Source of the DNA: JAHEJV01 sp964653555 | Lineage (GTDB): Bacteria; Myxococcota_A; UBA9160; SMWR01 | NCBI GenBank assembly: GCA_964653555.1 | Contig: CAZZFT010000006.1 | Span: 1 to 64,000 of the forward strand | Direction: 5' to 3' | Length of the DNA stretch: 64,000 nt | Shown: positions 25,889 to 33,258 of the stretch, piece by piece | How positions within the stretch are numbered: the stretch's first letter is position 1 | Layout: each line of letters begins with the position of its first letter | Position numbers and translations under genes: made by a program | The notes under the pieces: generated by a model | Told to the model about the DNA's origin: nothing | Databases searched by the model: none | Seen by the model: the letters and a program-made list of their open reading frames with translations, nothing else

Positions 25889-27615
25889 GAGCGGCACGCC
25901 GCTCCCCGGTGATCGCGCTGGCACTCGGGCTGCTGTTCCCCGGCGTCGCGGCAGGGCAGGACCCGCAGCCACCGCACGCCGAGAAGAGCGGCGAGACATC
26001 GTGTGTGTCCTGTCACTCCGATCCCGACATGTTCGAGCCCGAGGAGATCCAGGCGTTCCAAGCCGTGGCGAAGGGGGTGCACGGCAAGGTCGGGCTGTCG
26101 TGTCAGGACTGTCATGGCGGCAACCCGGATCCCTCGTTGGCAGACGACGAGGACGCGGCGATGGACGAGAGCTATGCGCCGAATCCCTTCCGCGGCGCGC
26201 CGGCCCGGGCGGAGATTCCGGAGCTCTGCGGCGGCTGCCATGCGAACGCGGAGTACATGAAGCGCTTCAACCCCGAGCTTCGCGTCGACCAGCTCCAGGA
26301 GTACCGCACGAGCTACCACGGCAAGCTGCTGGCCAAGGGCGATACGAAGGTCGCCACCTGCGTCGACTGCCACGGCGTGCACGGCATCCTGTCTCCGTCC
26401 GCTCCGGATTCCCCCGTCTATCCCACCCAGGTGGCGAAGACCTGCGCGAAGTGCCATGCCGACCCGGAGCACATGGCGGGCTACATGCTGGCGAAGGGGC
26501 GACCGCTGCCCATCGACCAGTACGCGCAGTGGCAGCGCAGCGTGCACGCCACCGCGCTGCTGGACAAGGGCGACTTCTCGGCGCCGACCTGCAACGACTG
26601 CCACGGCAATCACGGCGCGACGCCTCCGGGCATCGAGTCGGTCGCTTTCGTCTGCGGCCAGTGTCACGGGCGGGAGGCCGAGCTGTTCCGGAAGAGCCCC
26701 AAGCACGCGGGCTTCCAGGCTCACAACGAAGACATGGAGGACGACTCGACCTGCGCGGACTGTCACGACGAGTCCGAGCCGGCATCCCGGGTGACCGACG
26801 TGCACCGGTTCACCGAGTGCTCGACCTGCCACAGCAACCACGCAATCGTGTCGCCGCGCATCACCATGCTGGCGCCGCTGCCGGAGGTACCGTGCGCGTT
26901 CTGTCACGATCCGGGGCCCGGAGGGGTGACGGTTCCCGAGGCTCCGGGCGTGCGCGAGCACTACGAGAAGGTCCGTAATGGCCTGGTCGAGCAGGCGAAG
27001 GCATCCGGGCTCTCGGGAACGGAGCTGTTCGACCGCCTGTTCGACGACGCGCGACAGCTGCCGTTCCACACCCGCCAGGCCGCCGAAGGCGCTCGGGAGC
27101 TGCGGCCGGAGTTCGAGCGGCTGGTCGAGAAGTTCCGTCTGGGGAAGACCTACTTCACATACACCGATCCGGCCTCCGGCAAGGAGGTTCGTCAGTCGGT
27201 GGTGCGCTGCAGCCACTGCCACGGGGGAAGCAAAGAGGGATCGGGCGGGGCCGTGGCGCGCCAGTTCCTGGACGGGCTCCACGAGGTGACGGCCGCGACG
27301 GCGCGAGCGGAGCGGATCAGCCTGCGGGCGCGGCGCGGGGGGGTCTCGACGGGCAGCGCCCAGGAGGCGATCGATCGGGCGATCGACGACCAGATCCAGA
27401 TGCAGGTGCTCGTCCACTCCTTCCGGGGCGGAAAGCAGGGGCCTTTCGCGCAGAAGGAGGCGGCGGCCCTCGAGGTGACGGACAGCGCGCTCGAAGCGGG
27501 AGCGACCGCGCTCGGCGAGCTCCGGTTCCGGCGTCAGGGTCTCGTCGCTTCGCTGGGCGTCATCGTGCTGGTCCTGATCGGGTTGGCGCTGAAGATCCGC
27601 TCCCTCGGCGAGTAG
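25885..27615 (+). CDS. Membrane-anchored 11-haem c-type cytochrome
   Basis: A 576-residue protein with a signal peptide (ALALGLLFPGVAAGQ). Eleven CxxCH sites occur in order: CVSCH, CQDCH, CGGCH, CVDCH, CAKCH, CNDCH, CGQCH, CADCH, CSTCH, CAFCH and, after a gap of about 100 residues, CSHCH. A C-terminal helix (LVASLGVIVLVLIGLAL) anchors it with most of the protein outside. It takes the place of cytochrome c1 in the complex. Related bc complexes with multihaem subunits occur in Deltaproteobacteria and Planctomycetes. No terminal reductase is encoded nearby. Confidence 0.92.
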   Translation: MRAARRSPVIALALGLLFPGVAAGQDPQPPHAEKSGETSCVSCHSDPDMFEPEEIQAFQAVAKGVHGKVGLSCQDCHGGNPDPSLADDEDAAMDESYAPNPFRGAPARAEIPELCGGCHANAEYMKRFNPELRVDQLQEYRTSYHGKLLAKGDTKVATCVDCHGVHGILSPSAPDSPVYPTQVAKTCAKCHADPEHMAGYMLAKGRPLPIDQYAQWQRSVHATALLDKGDFSAPTCNDCHGNHGATPPGIESVAFVCGQCHGREAELFRKSPKHAGFQAHNEDMEDDSTCADCHDESEPASRVTDVHRFTECSTCHSNHAIVSPRITMLAPLPEVPCAFCHDPGPGGVTVPEAPGVREHYEKVRNGLVEQAKASGLSGTELFDRLFDDARQLPFHTRQAAEGARELRPEFERLVEKFRLGKTYFTYTDPASGKEVRQSVVRCSHCHGGSKEGSGGAVARQFLDGLHEVTAATARAERISLRARRGGVSTGSAQEAIDRAIDDQIQMQVLVHSFRGGKQGPFAQKEAAALEVTDSALEAGATALGELRFRRQGLVASLGVIVLVLIGLALKIRSLGE

Positions 27616-28150
27616 GGCGAGGCGCGAGTCTCCCCTTCGGTCGCCTCCAGCTCGAGGCGATCTCGATGAGTCGAATGCGCTCCGGCCGCGCGGCGAGTAC
27701 TCGATCATGCTCGCCTGGTCCTTCGAGACCGCGATGGCGTGGTCTGAGTACGTGGACCGGCTGCAGCGGTGGCTGCCGGACGGGTTCGAGCGCCGCCCCG
27801 ACGACGCGCCCCAGTCTTCGAAAGCTCTACCAACTGGAGTTCATTTTGAAGTCGAGGAGTTACACGTCTCGTCACCGGGTTCTACTGAGATTGCCTTCTT
27901 CAACCGGTGGTGCCTGCGGGCAGCCACGGTCGTCGCGGCGCTTCTGGTGGCGGGATGATGCCATGACTCGCAGGCCATATGTCCGCTTCGTGTGCGCGGT
28001 CGTCGATCCGAGCCTCGTGGCGGTGCTTCACGATTCGAGACCCCCTCGTCTACACCTGTCCGACGCCAGGGGATCCGTAGGCGCATCTGCGTCCGAGTTT
28101 GCGCGAGCTTGCCCGGGCGCAGTGCTTGACGGGTACTTCGGCGGAACCGA
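27616..28150. other. Stretch with only weak coding fragments
   Basis: A plus-strand frame at 27707-27958 (SFETAMAWSEYVDRLQRWLP) may be a relic but has no ribosome binding site or known family. GC falls in the middle (around 27830-27900). No confident gene, terminator or repeat. Confidence 0.3.
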
Positions 28151-28212
28151 GCCGATGGCGGTGGAGTCCGCCGAAACCGCTGTCCTCCGTGGCGGCCAAC
28201 GACTCCTACGGC
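28151..28212 (+). ncRNA. Fluoride riboswitch (crcB motif) candidate
   Basis: GGCGGTGGAGTCCGCC (28157-28172), GAAACCGC directly after it, and CGACTCCTACGG (28200-28211) fit the crcB motif pattern (GGxGATGGxxTCCxCC, then AACCGC, then GATGxCTCCTxC) with small deviations. It precedes a crcB gene, the usual partner. The spacing to the start is 65 bases. Family recognition is by eye. Confidence 0.7.
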
Positions 28213-28252
28213 AAAGCAGGCGCCGTCGGAACTCCTGGCCGAATGACCGCGG

Positions 28253-28276
28253 CGCCTCTCGAAAGCAGGAGAGGCG
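28253..28276 (+). promoter_or_regulatory. SD-sequestering hairpin in front of crcB
   Basis: CGCCTCTC (28253-28260) pairs perfectly with GAGAGGCG (28269-28276) around an eight-base loop and ends exactly at the ATG. It buries most of the AGGAG ribosome binding site (28267-28271). Together with the upstream aptamer-like element this suggests translational control by fluoride. Confidence 0.6.
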
Positions 28277-28681
28277 ATGGACCGATTTCTCTGGGTCTGC
28301 TTCGGTAGTGCGGTCGGCGGCGGCGCACGCTACCTCGTTTCGGGCTGGGCCCTCGAGACGCTCGGGCTGGCATTCCCCTACGGCACGCTCGCAGTGAACC
28401 TGCTCGGCTCGTTCCTGCTCGGCGGATTGATGTTCGCGGGCGTCGAGACCGCCGTCATGCCGCCGAACGTCCGCATCGCTCTCGCAACGGGTGTGATGGG
28501 CGGATTCACGACCTACTCGACCTTCAGCTACGAGACCCTGCGGTACCTGCAGGATGGCGCGTGGGGGATCGCGATCGCCAACGTGACCGTGACGGTGTTC
28601 GGCTGTCTCGTGGCATCCTGGCTCGGCTGGATGGGCGGCCGCTGGTTGCCCGCCGCGGGGCACCGCCGCGGGCACGGTTGA
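28277..28681 (+). CDS. crcB: Fluoride channel CrcB (Fluc)
   Basis: A four-helix membrane protein of about 125 residues plus a short foreign tail. Seen: FGSAVGGGARYLVSGW, the conserved PYGTLAVNLLGSFLLGGLM (Asn in helix 2), and GVMGGFTTYSTFSYET (the TTYSTF Phe-box of helix 3). Dimers export F-. The last codons (after GGRWLP) run into repeat copy 5 and end 33 bases inside it; because all four helices precede this point the protein is probably functional. AGGAG precedes the ATG. Confidence 0.92.
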   Translation: MDRFLWVCFGSAVGGGARYLVSGWALETLGLAFPYGTLAVNLLGSFLLGGLMFAGVETAVMPPNVRIALATGVMGGFTTYSTFSYETLRYLQDGAWGIAIANVTVTVFGCLVASWLGWMGGRWLPAAGHRRGHG

Positions 28682-28734
28682 CATCATTCCGCTTCTCGGC
28701 CCTGGCGAGAATTCACAGCTTATACTGCCTATCC
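28649..28734 (+). repeat. Dispersed repeat, type B, copy 5 (86 bp)
   Basis: Identical over 86 bp to copy 3 at 12297. It provides the stop codon of crcB on the left; no gene fragment is recognisable for about 100 bases on the right. No copy was seen in the 35 kb to its right. Confidence 0.9.
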
Positions 28735-28841
28735 CCGATCGCTTCCCCGCATCCCCTTCCCCCGACGGACCTTGTACCATTCGAGAGCGCGGAAATCAGG
28801 GGTTTTTCAGCAGCCTGCTAACTGGCGAGCCAGCGTATCTC

Positions 28842-29762
28842 CTACGGCTGACCTGCTGAAGCAATCGCAACCTCGGCCAACTCGACGCGCCCCGTTCTTG
28901 CGCCGCTCGCGTCTGGCGACGGCCCAGTCGGCTCCCATGTGATCATGAACAATGTGGTTCCTTGCTCACCGCCTAGCGTACATGCGATGGCGTTCCGTCC
29001 AGGCACCGCGATCTCGTCGATCTTTTCACCTCCCTCAGCGATGCGCAGGAAGCGCTGTGCGAACGGACAGCCGACCCAGAGCGCGCCTTCGACGTCGAGG
29101 CAGATCCCGTCGGGTGCATGTCCCTTCGGAAGCGGCGCCCAGACGCGCTGACCAGAGAGGCTGCCGTCGCTACCGATGTCGAAGGCCGTAATGCGATCGC
29201 CAAAGGTCTCGGCGACGAGCAACGTTTGGCCGCCATCGGCAACGACCATGCCGTTGGCGCAGAGCAGGTCGCTGCCCACTCGATGCACTGAGCCGTCCGG
29301 GTCGACGCGAACGAGTGGAGCAGGCCGAAGAGGTTCGCCGGCCGCGATATCCGAACCGGCTTGGCCTATGAAGGCCCGGCCCTTCGGGTCGACGGCCATG
29401 TCGTTAGTGAGGCTAGTCGCCGCGACCGAGAGATCGGCGAAGGGCGCCAGCTTGCCGTTCACGACTCGAAGCAGGTCGCGGTCTCGAGCCGCGACGATGA
29501 GAAGCTGGCCATCGTGCGCCCAGCCGAGGCCCGATGGATGAAGACCCGCTCGTGCGGCGACGATGTCGACTTGACCATCGAGAGTGACCCGCAGCACCTC
29601 GTCAGCCAGAACGTCCGAGACGTAGAGGGCTCCGTCGCGCCAACGCGGCCCCTCGAGGTAGACGCGCCTGTCGAGCAGCGTTCGAGCGCCACCCCGACCC
29701 GCGCTCGAGATGCGCGCCCGGAGCGGCCCCTCGCAACCCGGCTGGCGCGGCCCTCCGTTCAT
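28842..29762 (-). CDS. SMP-30/gluconolactonase/LRE family protein
   Basis: A six-bladed propeller lactonase. Seen: LDRRVYLEGPRWRDGALYVS (metal-ligand Glu in the EGP motif), SLTNDMAVDPKGRAFIG (Asn), LLCANGMVVADGGQTLLVAE and HAPDGICLDVEGALWVGCP (Asp ligand). The family hydrolyses sugar or other lactones with a divalent cation. About 300 residues, normal length. The frame is open to a TTG at 29849; ATG 29762 is chosen but the true start could be further in. Single gene. Confidence 0.8.
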   Translation of the reverse strand: MNGGPRQPGCEGPLRARISSAGRGGARTLLDRRVYLEGPRWRDGALYVSDVLADEVLRVTLDGQVDIVAARAGLHPSGLGWAHDGQLLIVAARDRDLLRVVNGKLAPFADLSVAATSLTNDMAVDPKGRAFIGQAGSDIAAGEPLRPAPLVRVDPDGSVHRVGSDLLCANGMVVADGGQTLLVAETFGDRITAFDIGSDGSLSGQRVWAPLPKGHAPDGICLDVEGALWVGCPFAQRFLRIAEGGEKIDEIAVPGRNAIACTLGGEQGTTLFMITWEPTGPSPDASGARTGRVELAEVAIASAGQP

Positions 29763-29899
29763 TCGCGCCGACGGCGGGTTACTAGGGACGCCAAGGCGAG
29801 CACTTCGATCCCCAGCCCGAGCCCTGGCCTGTTCTAGTTCGCGGCTCAATGACTCGCTGTGTGTTGTCCGCGGCGTTTAGGGACAGCGTGTTACTGACG

Positions 29900-30889
29900 T
29901 CAGTGCGCGTGTCGCCGTCGCCGCGCAAGCGCGATCAACGCAAGCGCGCCGGCGCCCAGTCCGAGCGCCGAGATCGGCTCCGGCAGCGTAAGCTTGAGGA
30001 CCGTCTGGCGCGGGAAGGAATTGGACGGGTTGCCCAATGGCCGCTGGGCGTACGACCCGCCCACAAGCTGGATCGTGCCGACGCCCGCGGCGGTGCGATT
30101 GTCGTAGCCGCTCAGTGTGAGCGTGAAGGGCGACGGCCGGGAGTCCTGAAGGACAATCTGGCCCGTGGTCAGCGGCTGACCCGTCTCGAAGCCGGAAGCC
30201 GGCGTGGGACCGGGACCGACGTAGATACCCGGCGTCTGGATCGAGCCGCTCGGGCCGAGCACGGGGCTCTGGGTGATCACACCCGCCTGCGGGATTTCGA
30301 TGCGGGTGTTGGATGCCGCGCCACCGGGCGGGAACGTGCTGGTGAGGGTGCGCGGGGTGTGGCTGAACTGGCTCGGGCCGGTCGCGATCAGGCGGGACAC
30401 GGAGCCGGCCTGCTTGAGGATCAACCGCATGGTCCCACCGAACTGGTTCGGCCCCGCGGTGTAGTGGATCAGCCCGTTGAAGCCCGCTGTGGCGTTGCCG
30501 GGATTCGTGCACACGGGATTCGCCGGGTTTCCGACGGGAGGACAGAAGGCGAAGCTTCCGGGCCCGGCGCCAGCGGCAACCCCGAAGGCATCGTGCGAGG
30601 TCGTGTGAGTGTCAACCCACTGAGCTACCGACGGGTAGGCAGGAAACACGTGGAATGTAGCGCCCGAGTTGCCGAAGAGGCTCGTGGGCACCGAGATGTT
30701 TACGGGTGCCGTTCCGGTGCCCTGCGCCGTGCCGGTCCTCGGTCCGATGAAGCGGGCGACGGTGTTGCCCGCATTGAGCGACATCGTCCCGCTGACGGAG
30801 TAGAAGGTCTGCGCGTCGGCGCCGGTCACAGCGAGCGCCAGCGTTCCGCCGAATGCAACTAACATCATCGCAATTCGAGAGTGTGTCAT
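29900..30889 (-). CDS. Secreted protein with PEP-CTERM-like sorting tail
   Basis: A 329-residue protein. Signal peptide IAMMLVAFGGTLALAVTGAD, then a long low-charge, Gly/Thr/Pro-rich beta body with a possible disulfide (CPPVGNPANPVC). The C-terminus TLPEPISALGLGAGALALIA, then LARRRRHAH, has the signal-helix-Arg order of a PEP-CTERM tail, although PEPIS is slightly unusual. GAGGA precedes the ATG. No sigma-54 site like that at 9421 was found upstream. Confidence 0.75.
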   Translation of the reverse strand: MTHSRIAMMLVAFGGTLALAVTGADAQTFYSVSGTMSLNAGNTVARFIGPRTGTAQGTGTAPVNISVPTSLFGNSGATFHVFPAYPSVAQWVDTHTTSHDAFGVAAGAGPGSFAFCPPVGNPANPVCTNPGNATAGFNGLIHYTAGPNQFGGTMRLILKQAGSVSRLIATGPSQFSHTPRTLTSTFPPGGAASNTRIEIPQAGVITQSPVLGPSGSIQTPGIYVGPGPTPASGFETGQPLTTGQIVLQDSRPSPFTLTLSGYDNRTAAGVGTIQLVGGSYAQRPLGNPSNSFPRQTVLKLTLPEPISALGLGAGALALIALARRRRHAH

Positions 30890-31535
30890 CTGGAATCCTC
30901 GTCGTCCCCGCCGTTTCGACTATGAGTGATCTCTGCACACTACCGAGTGATCACTCAGCAACGCTAGATCAGGCCACCCTGACTTGTCTACAAAAAAGGA
31001 ACGGGGGGAGCACCACCCTAAATCCCGCGGGACATGTGACGGTGGCGGGCGGCCCCGCCTCCCGACCCAACCTGCGGATCCACCAGATCGCTCCGCGCGC
31101 GCTGCGCCGCCACCCGCGAACGCTCGGGACCCACCTGTCTGGCCCTCCGTGCACAACGTTCGTCCAGGAGAAGGCCACACTCAGGGCCGCCTCGGCCGCG
31201 AGTGTCTTCCCCAACCGGCAGTCGACCCAGAGCCGAATCTCCCCCAGCTTGCGGAGCTGTTCGCCCAGTGGATCGAGGGTCGGGTTTTCAGGTCTCGGCA
31301 ACCGCGGTCGCGGGAGAAGAGGCTTCCTCGTCCGAGATGAGCGACGGAAGAAGCGGCTTCATCAGACGCGCCAGCACGTCCACGTCGCCCGCTAGAGCGC
31401 GCTCGACCAGCGCCTCGTTCCCGGTGGTCGCTGGGGCGGGCCCCAACCGCTTGGCCGGAAGGGCTTCCGGAATCCGCCACATTTCGGCCGCCCCCCCCGA
31501 CGACCTGCTGATCGCCCACCGTCTTTCCGTGCGAT
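30890..31535. other. Stretch without a confident gene; palindromic sites next to 30889
   Basis: GAGTGATC occurs at 30933 and again at 30953 as part of the 12-bp palindrome GAGTGATCACTC, 45-75 bases upstream of the gene at 30889: a candidate operator. Minus frames 31288-31482 (MWRIPEALPAKRLG... LISDEEASSPA) and 31301 downward (NPTLDPLGEQLRKLGEIRLW) look partly coded but match nothing I know. Confidence 0.3.
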
Positions 31536-32174
31536 CTATCTCGCATCACCCCCGCGAGGCTTGTAGAAGACGAACTCACCGATCTCGACTGTCTTGATAT
31601 ATTCCGTGGACCAACTGGGTGTCACGTTCCTGTGATGGAAATACAAAGCGCCCCCGGTTCGATCTGTTAGTTGAAGGTTGAGCGCCCTTCGCGCGATCTC
31701 TTTAGCGGTCGCGTAAGCCTCGTCCTCATTTGCCTGATCCGAACGGCCATCGCACCACCACGAAAACTGGCACGCACCCTGCTCATTACCTTGCCTGACA
31801 ACCGCGCAAACAGTGCTGGGAAAGCCTTCGTGACCCAGCCGGTTCATGACGACACTAGCGACTGCTTCCATGCTGACGGCCTCCTCACCCCGGGCCTCCC
31901 AGTAGATGGTGCGTGCAAGGCAGGTGATCGCATCGTCCAACCGCTCTTTGCCTTCCGGATCGACCGCCTGGGCCTCAGCCTTCCCGATGATCTCGGATGG
32001 AGACGGCACCGTGTTGTCTCCGTCGGCCGCAGCGTTCTGCTCCAGTGCCTCCGCCTTTTTCTCCGTAGTTTTCGGGCCGTTGGCGGCTGGCCCCTGTACC
32101 TGGTCAACCTCGGTCGATTGGCAGCCCACGAGAAGGACGATCGCGACGCAAGCAACAAGCCATATCCGGTGCAT
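31536..32174 (-). CDS. SleB-type cell wall hydrolase, lipoprotein
   Basis: A 212-residue protein. An N-terminal lipobox (VAIVLLVGC) predicts lipidation and a linker rich in Glu/Ala follows. The Hydrolase_2/SleB domain has TIYWEARGEEAVSMEAVASV with the catalytic Glu in the EARGE motif, CQFSWWCDGRSD and GGALYFHHRNVTPSW. These enzymes are lytic transglycosylase-like peptidoglycan hydrolases. Full length for a periplasmic member. Base composition is lower in GC than that of the flanks. An inverted repeat lies just upstream. Confidence 0.85.
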   Translation of the reverse strand: MHRIWLVACVAIVLLVGCQSTEVDQVQGPAANGPKTTEKKAEALEQNAAADGDNTVPSPSEIIGKAEAQAVDPEGKERLDDAITCLARTIYWEARGEEAVSMEAVASVVMNRLGHEGFPSTVCAVVRQGNEQGACQFSWWCDGRSDQANEDEAYATAKEIARRALNLQLTDRTGGALYFHHRNVTPSWSTEYIKTVEIGEFVFYKPRGGDAR

Positions 32175-32192
32175 CAGTCGAGCCTCATTGAT

Positions 32193-32231
32193 GATTCAAA
32201 CGCGACTGCGACCTACTCTATCGTTTGAATC
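32193..32231. promoter_or_regulatory. Inverted repeat upstream of the SleB-type gene
   Basis: GATTCAAACG (32193-32202) and CGTTTGAATC (32222-32231) are perfect reverse complements separated by 19 bases, 19-57 bases before the start codon at 32174. Either an operator or a 5' leader hairpin. Confidence 0.5.
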
Positions 32232-32435
32232 GCGCCGCATTGGCCATGCTGCCACCGCATCGAGGGAGCAGCCAACGCTGCATACACTACTCCGCGGCAT
32301 GAGTACCACCAGCGTCCCCGATTTTCCTCCTTCGTCACCCGCCGAGGCGAGGTCCGCGCTCCCGACTTCGGCGTGACCGTGATCCAGAGCTCGTATGTCT
32401 GTTAGCAGTCGCCAGACCTATGAAGCGGAGCGATC

Positions 32436-33041
32436 TCAGGGCTCAGAGAAGCTCGCGACCAGCTCCCGCAGGCGCTCGCGGGCGCCTGTGCGGATCGGAG
32501 CGCCATCGCCGACGAGCAGCACATCGAAGTCGAGCTCGAGCAGCCGCCGCACGCTCTCGCGCAGGCGCGCCGGGTCATCCATGACGCGCTCGCGGAGCAA
32601 GGAGAGTCGCCCGGGTGGGTTGCCGATCATGGCATCACCGACGATGAGCAGCTTGTTCGCCGCGTCGTGGAAGGCGACCTCTCCGGGCGACTTGCCGGGA
32701 ACGCCGACGATGGTGAAGGGTCCCACGCGCTGGCCGACCTCGAGATCCACGTCGATCGAGGTTCCCTGGTCTCGGGCGTAGGCCGCATCCGCGGGGTGGA
32801 TCGACACACTCGCGCCTGTGCGCTCGCGCACCCGGTTCGCGGCGCGGGTGTGGTTGCGGTTGGTGATCAGGATCCGCGCCACCGATTCCTTGGCAAGCCG
32901 ATCCAGAACCGCTTCCGGCGGATCGACCGGGTCGATGCAGAGGTTGCCCGCCTCGTGCAGGACCAACGTTCCGTTGAAGTCGTAGCCGTGGGGCTCCGAG
33001 AACCAAGGCCAGGTGAGAACGCCGGGCAGGAACTCCCGCAT
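32436..33041 (-). CDS. MBL-fold protein of the TNRNH variant type
   Basis: A 201-residue protein with a metallo-beta-lactamase layout: NGTLVLHEAGNLCIDPVDPP (strand pair), ARILITNRNHTRAANRVRER in the place of the HxHxDH metal site, LEVGQRVGPFTIVGVPGKSP, VAFHDAANKLLIVGDAMIGN and VLLVGDGAPI where the second His loop would be. The usual Zn ligands are therefore mostly absent, as in a known non-canonical subfamily; hydrolase activity is doubtful. Single gene, divergent from the small ORF at 33068. Confidence 0.7.
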   Translation of the reverse strand: MREFLPGVLTWPWFSEPHGYDFNGTLVLHEAGNLCIDPVDPPEAVLDRLAKESVARILITNRNHTRAANRVRERTGASVSIHPADAAYARDQGTSIDVDLEVGQRVGPFTIVGVPGKSPGEVAFHDAANKLLIVGDAMIGNPPGRLSLLRERVMDDPARLRESVRRLLELDFDVLLVGDGAPIRTGARERLRELVASFSEP

Positions 33042-33067
33042 GGGTCCAGTCTACACTTTTCACGCTC

Positions 33068-33229
33068 GTGAACCTCCGCACCGCGCCGTCCGTGGATCTC
33101 ACGCGGCTCTGTGCGCTTGTGGATCCATCGCAGCCGCGCCATGCCCGCGTCGTCTGGATCGCGGGCACGATCGAGGCGGGGCTGGGAGCGATCAAGCAGA
33201 CGCTCGAGGGCAATCGCGCCGCCGCCTGA
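33068..33229 (+). CDS. Small hypothetical ORF (53 aa)
   Basis: GTG at 33068, product NLRTAPSVDLTRLCALVDPS, then QPRHARVVWIAGTIEAGLGA and a charged end. Codon usage looks genuine and the frame closes before the convergent fusion gene. No strong ribosome binding site, so it may be the rest of a longer protein. Family unknown. Confidence 0.35.
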   Translation: MNLRTAPSVDLTRLCALVDPSQPRHARVVWIAGTIEAGLGAIKQTLEGNRAAA

Positions 33230-33258
33230 TCCAGATCGCGCTCAGGGCAGGCGCCGAC

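Noticed and set aside
7952..28734. Integron cassette array with the repeats as attC sites
   Set aside because: The repeat lacks GTTRRRY/RYYYAAC core sites, the spacers are 1.9-11 kb with genes on both strands, and no integron integrase is present.
7952..28734. CRISPR array
   Set aside because: Only five repeat copies separated by kilobases of coding DNA; no regular spacers and no cas genes.
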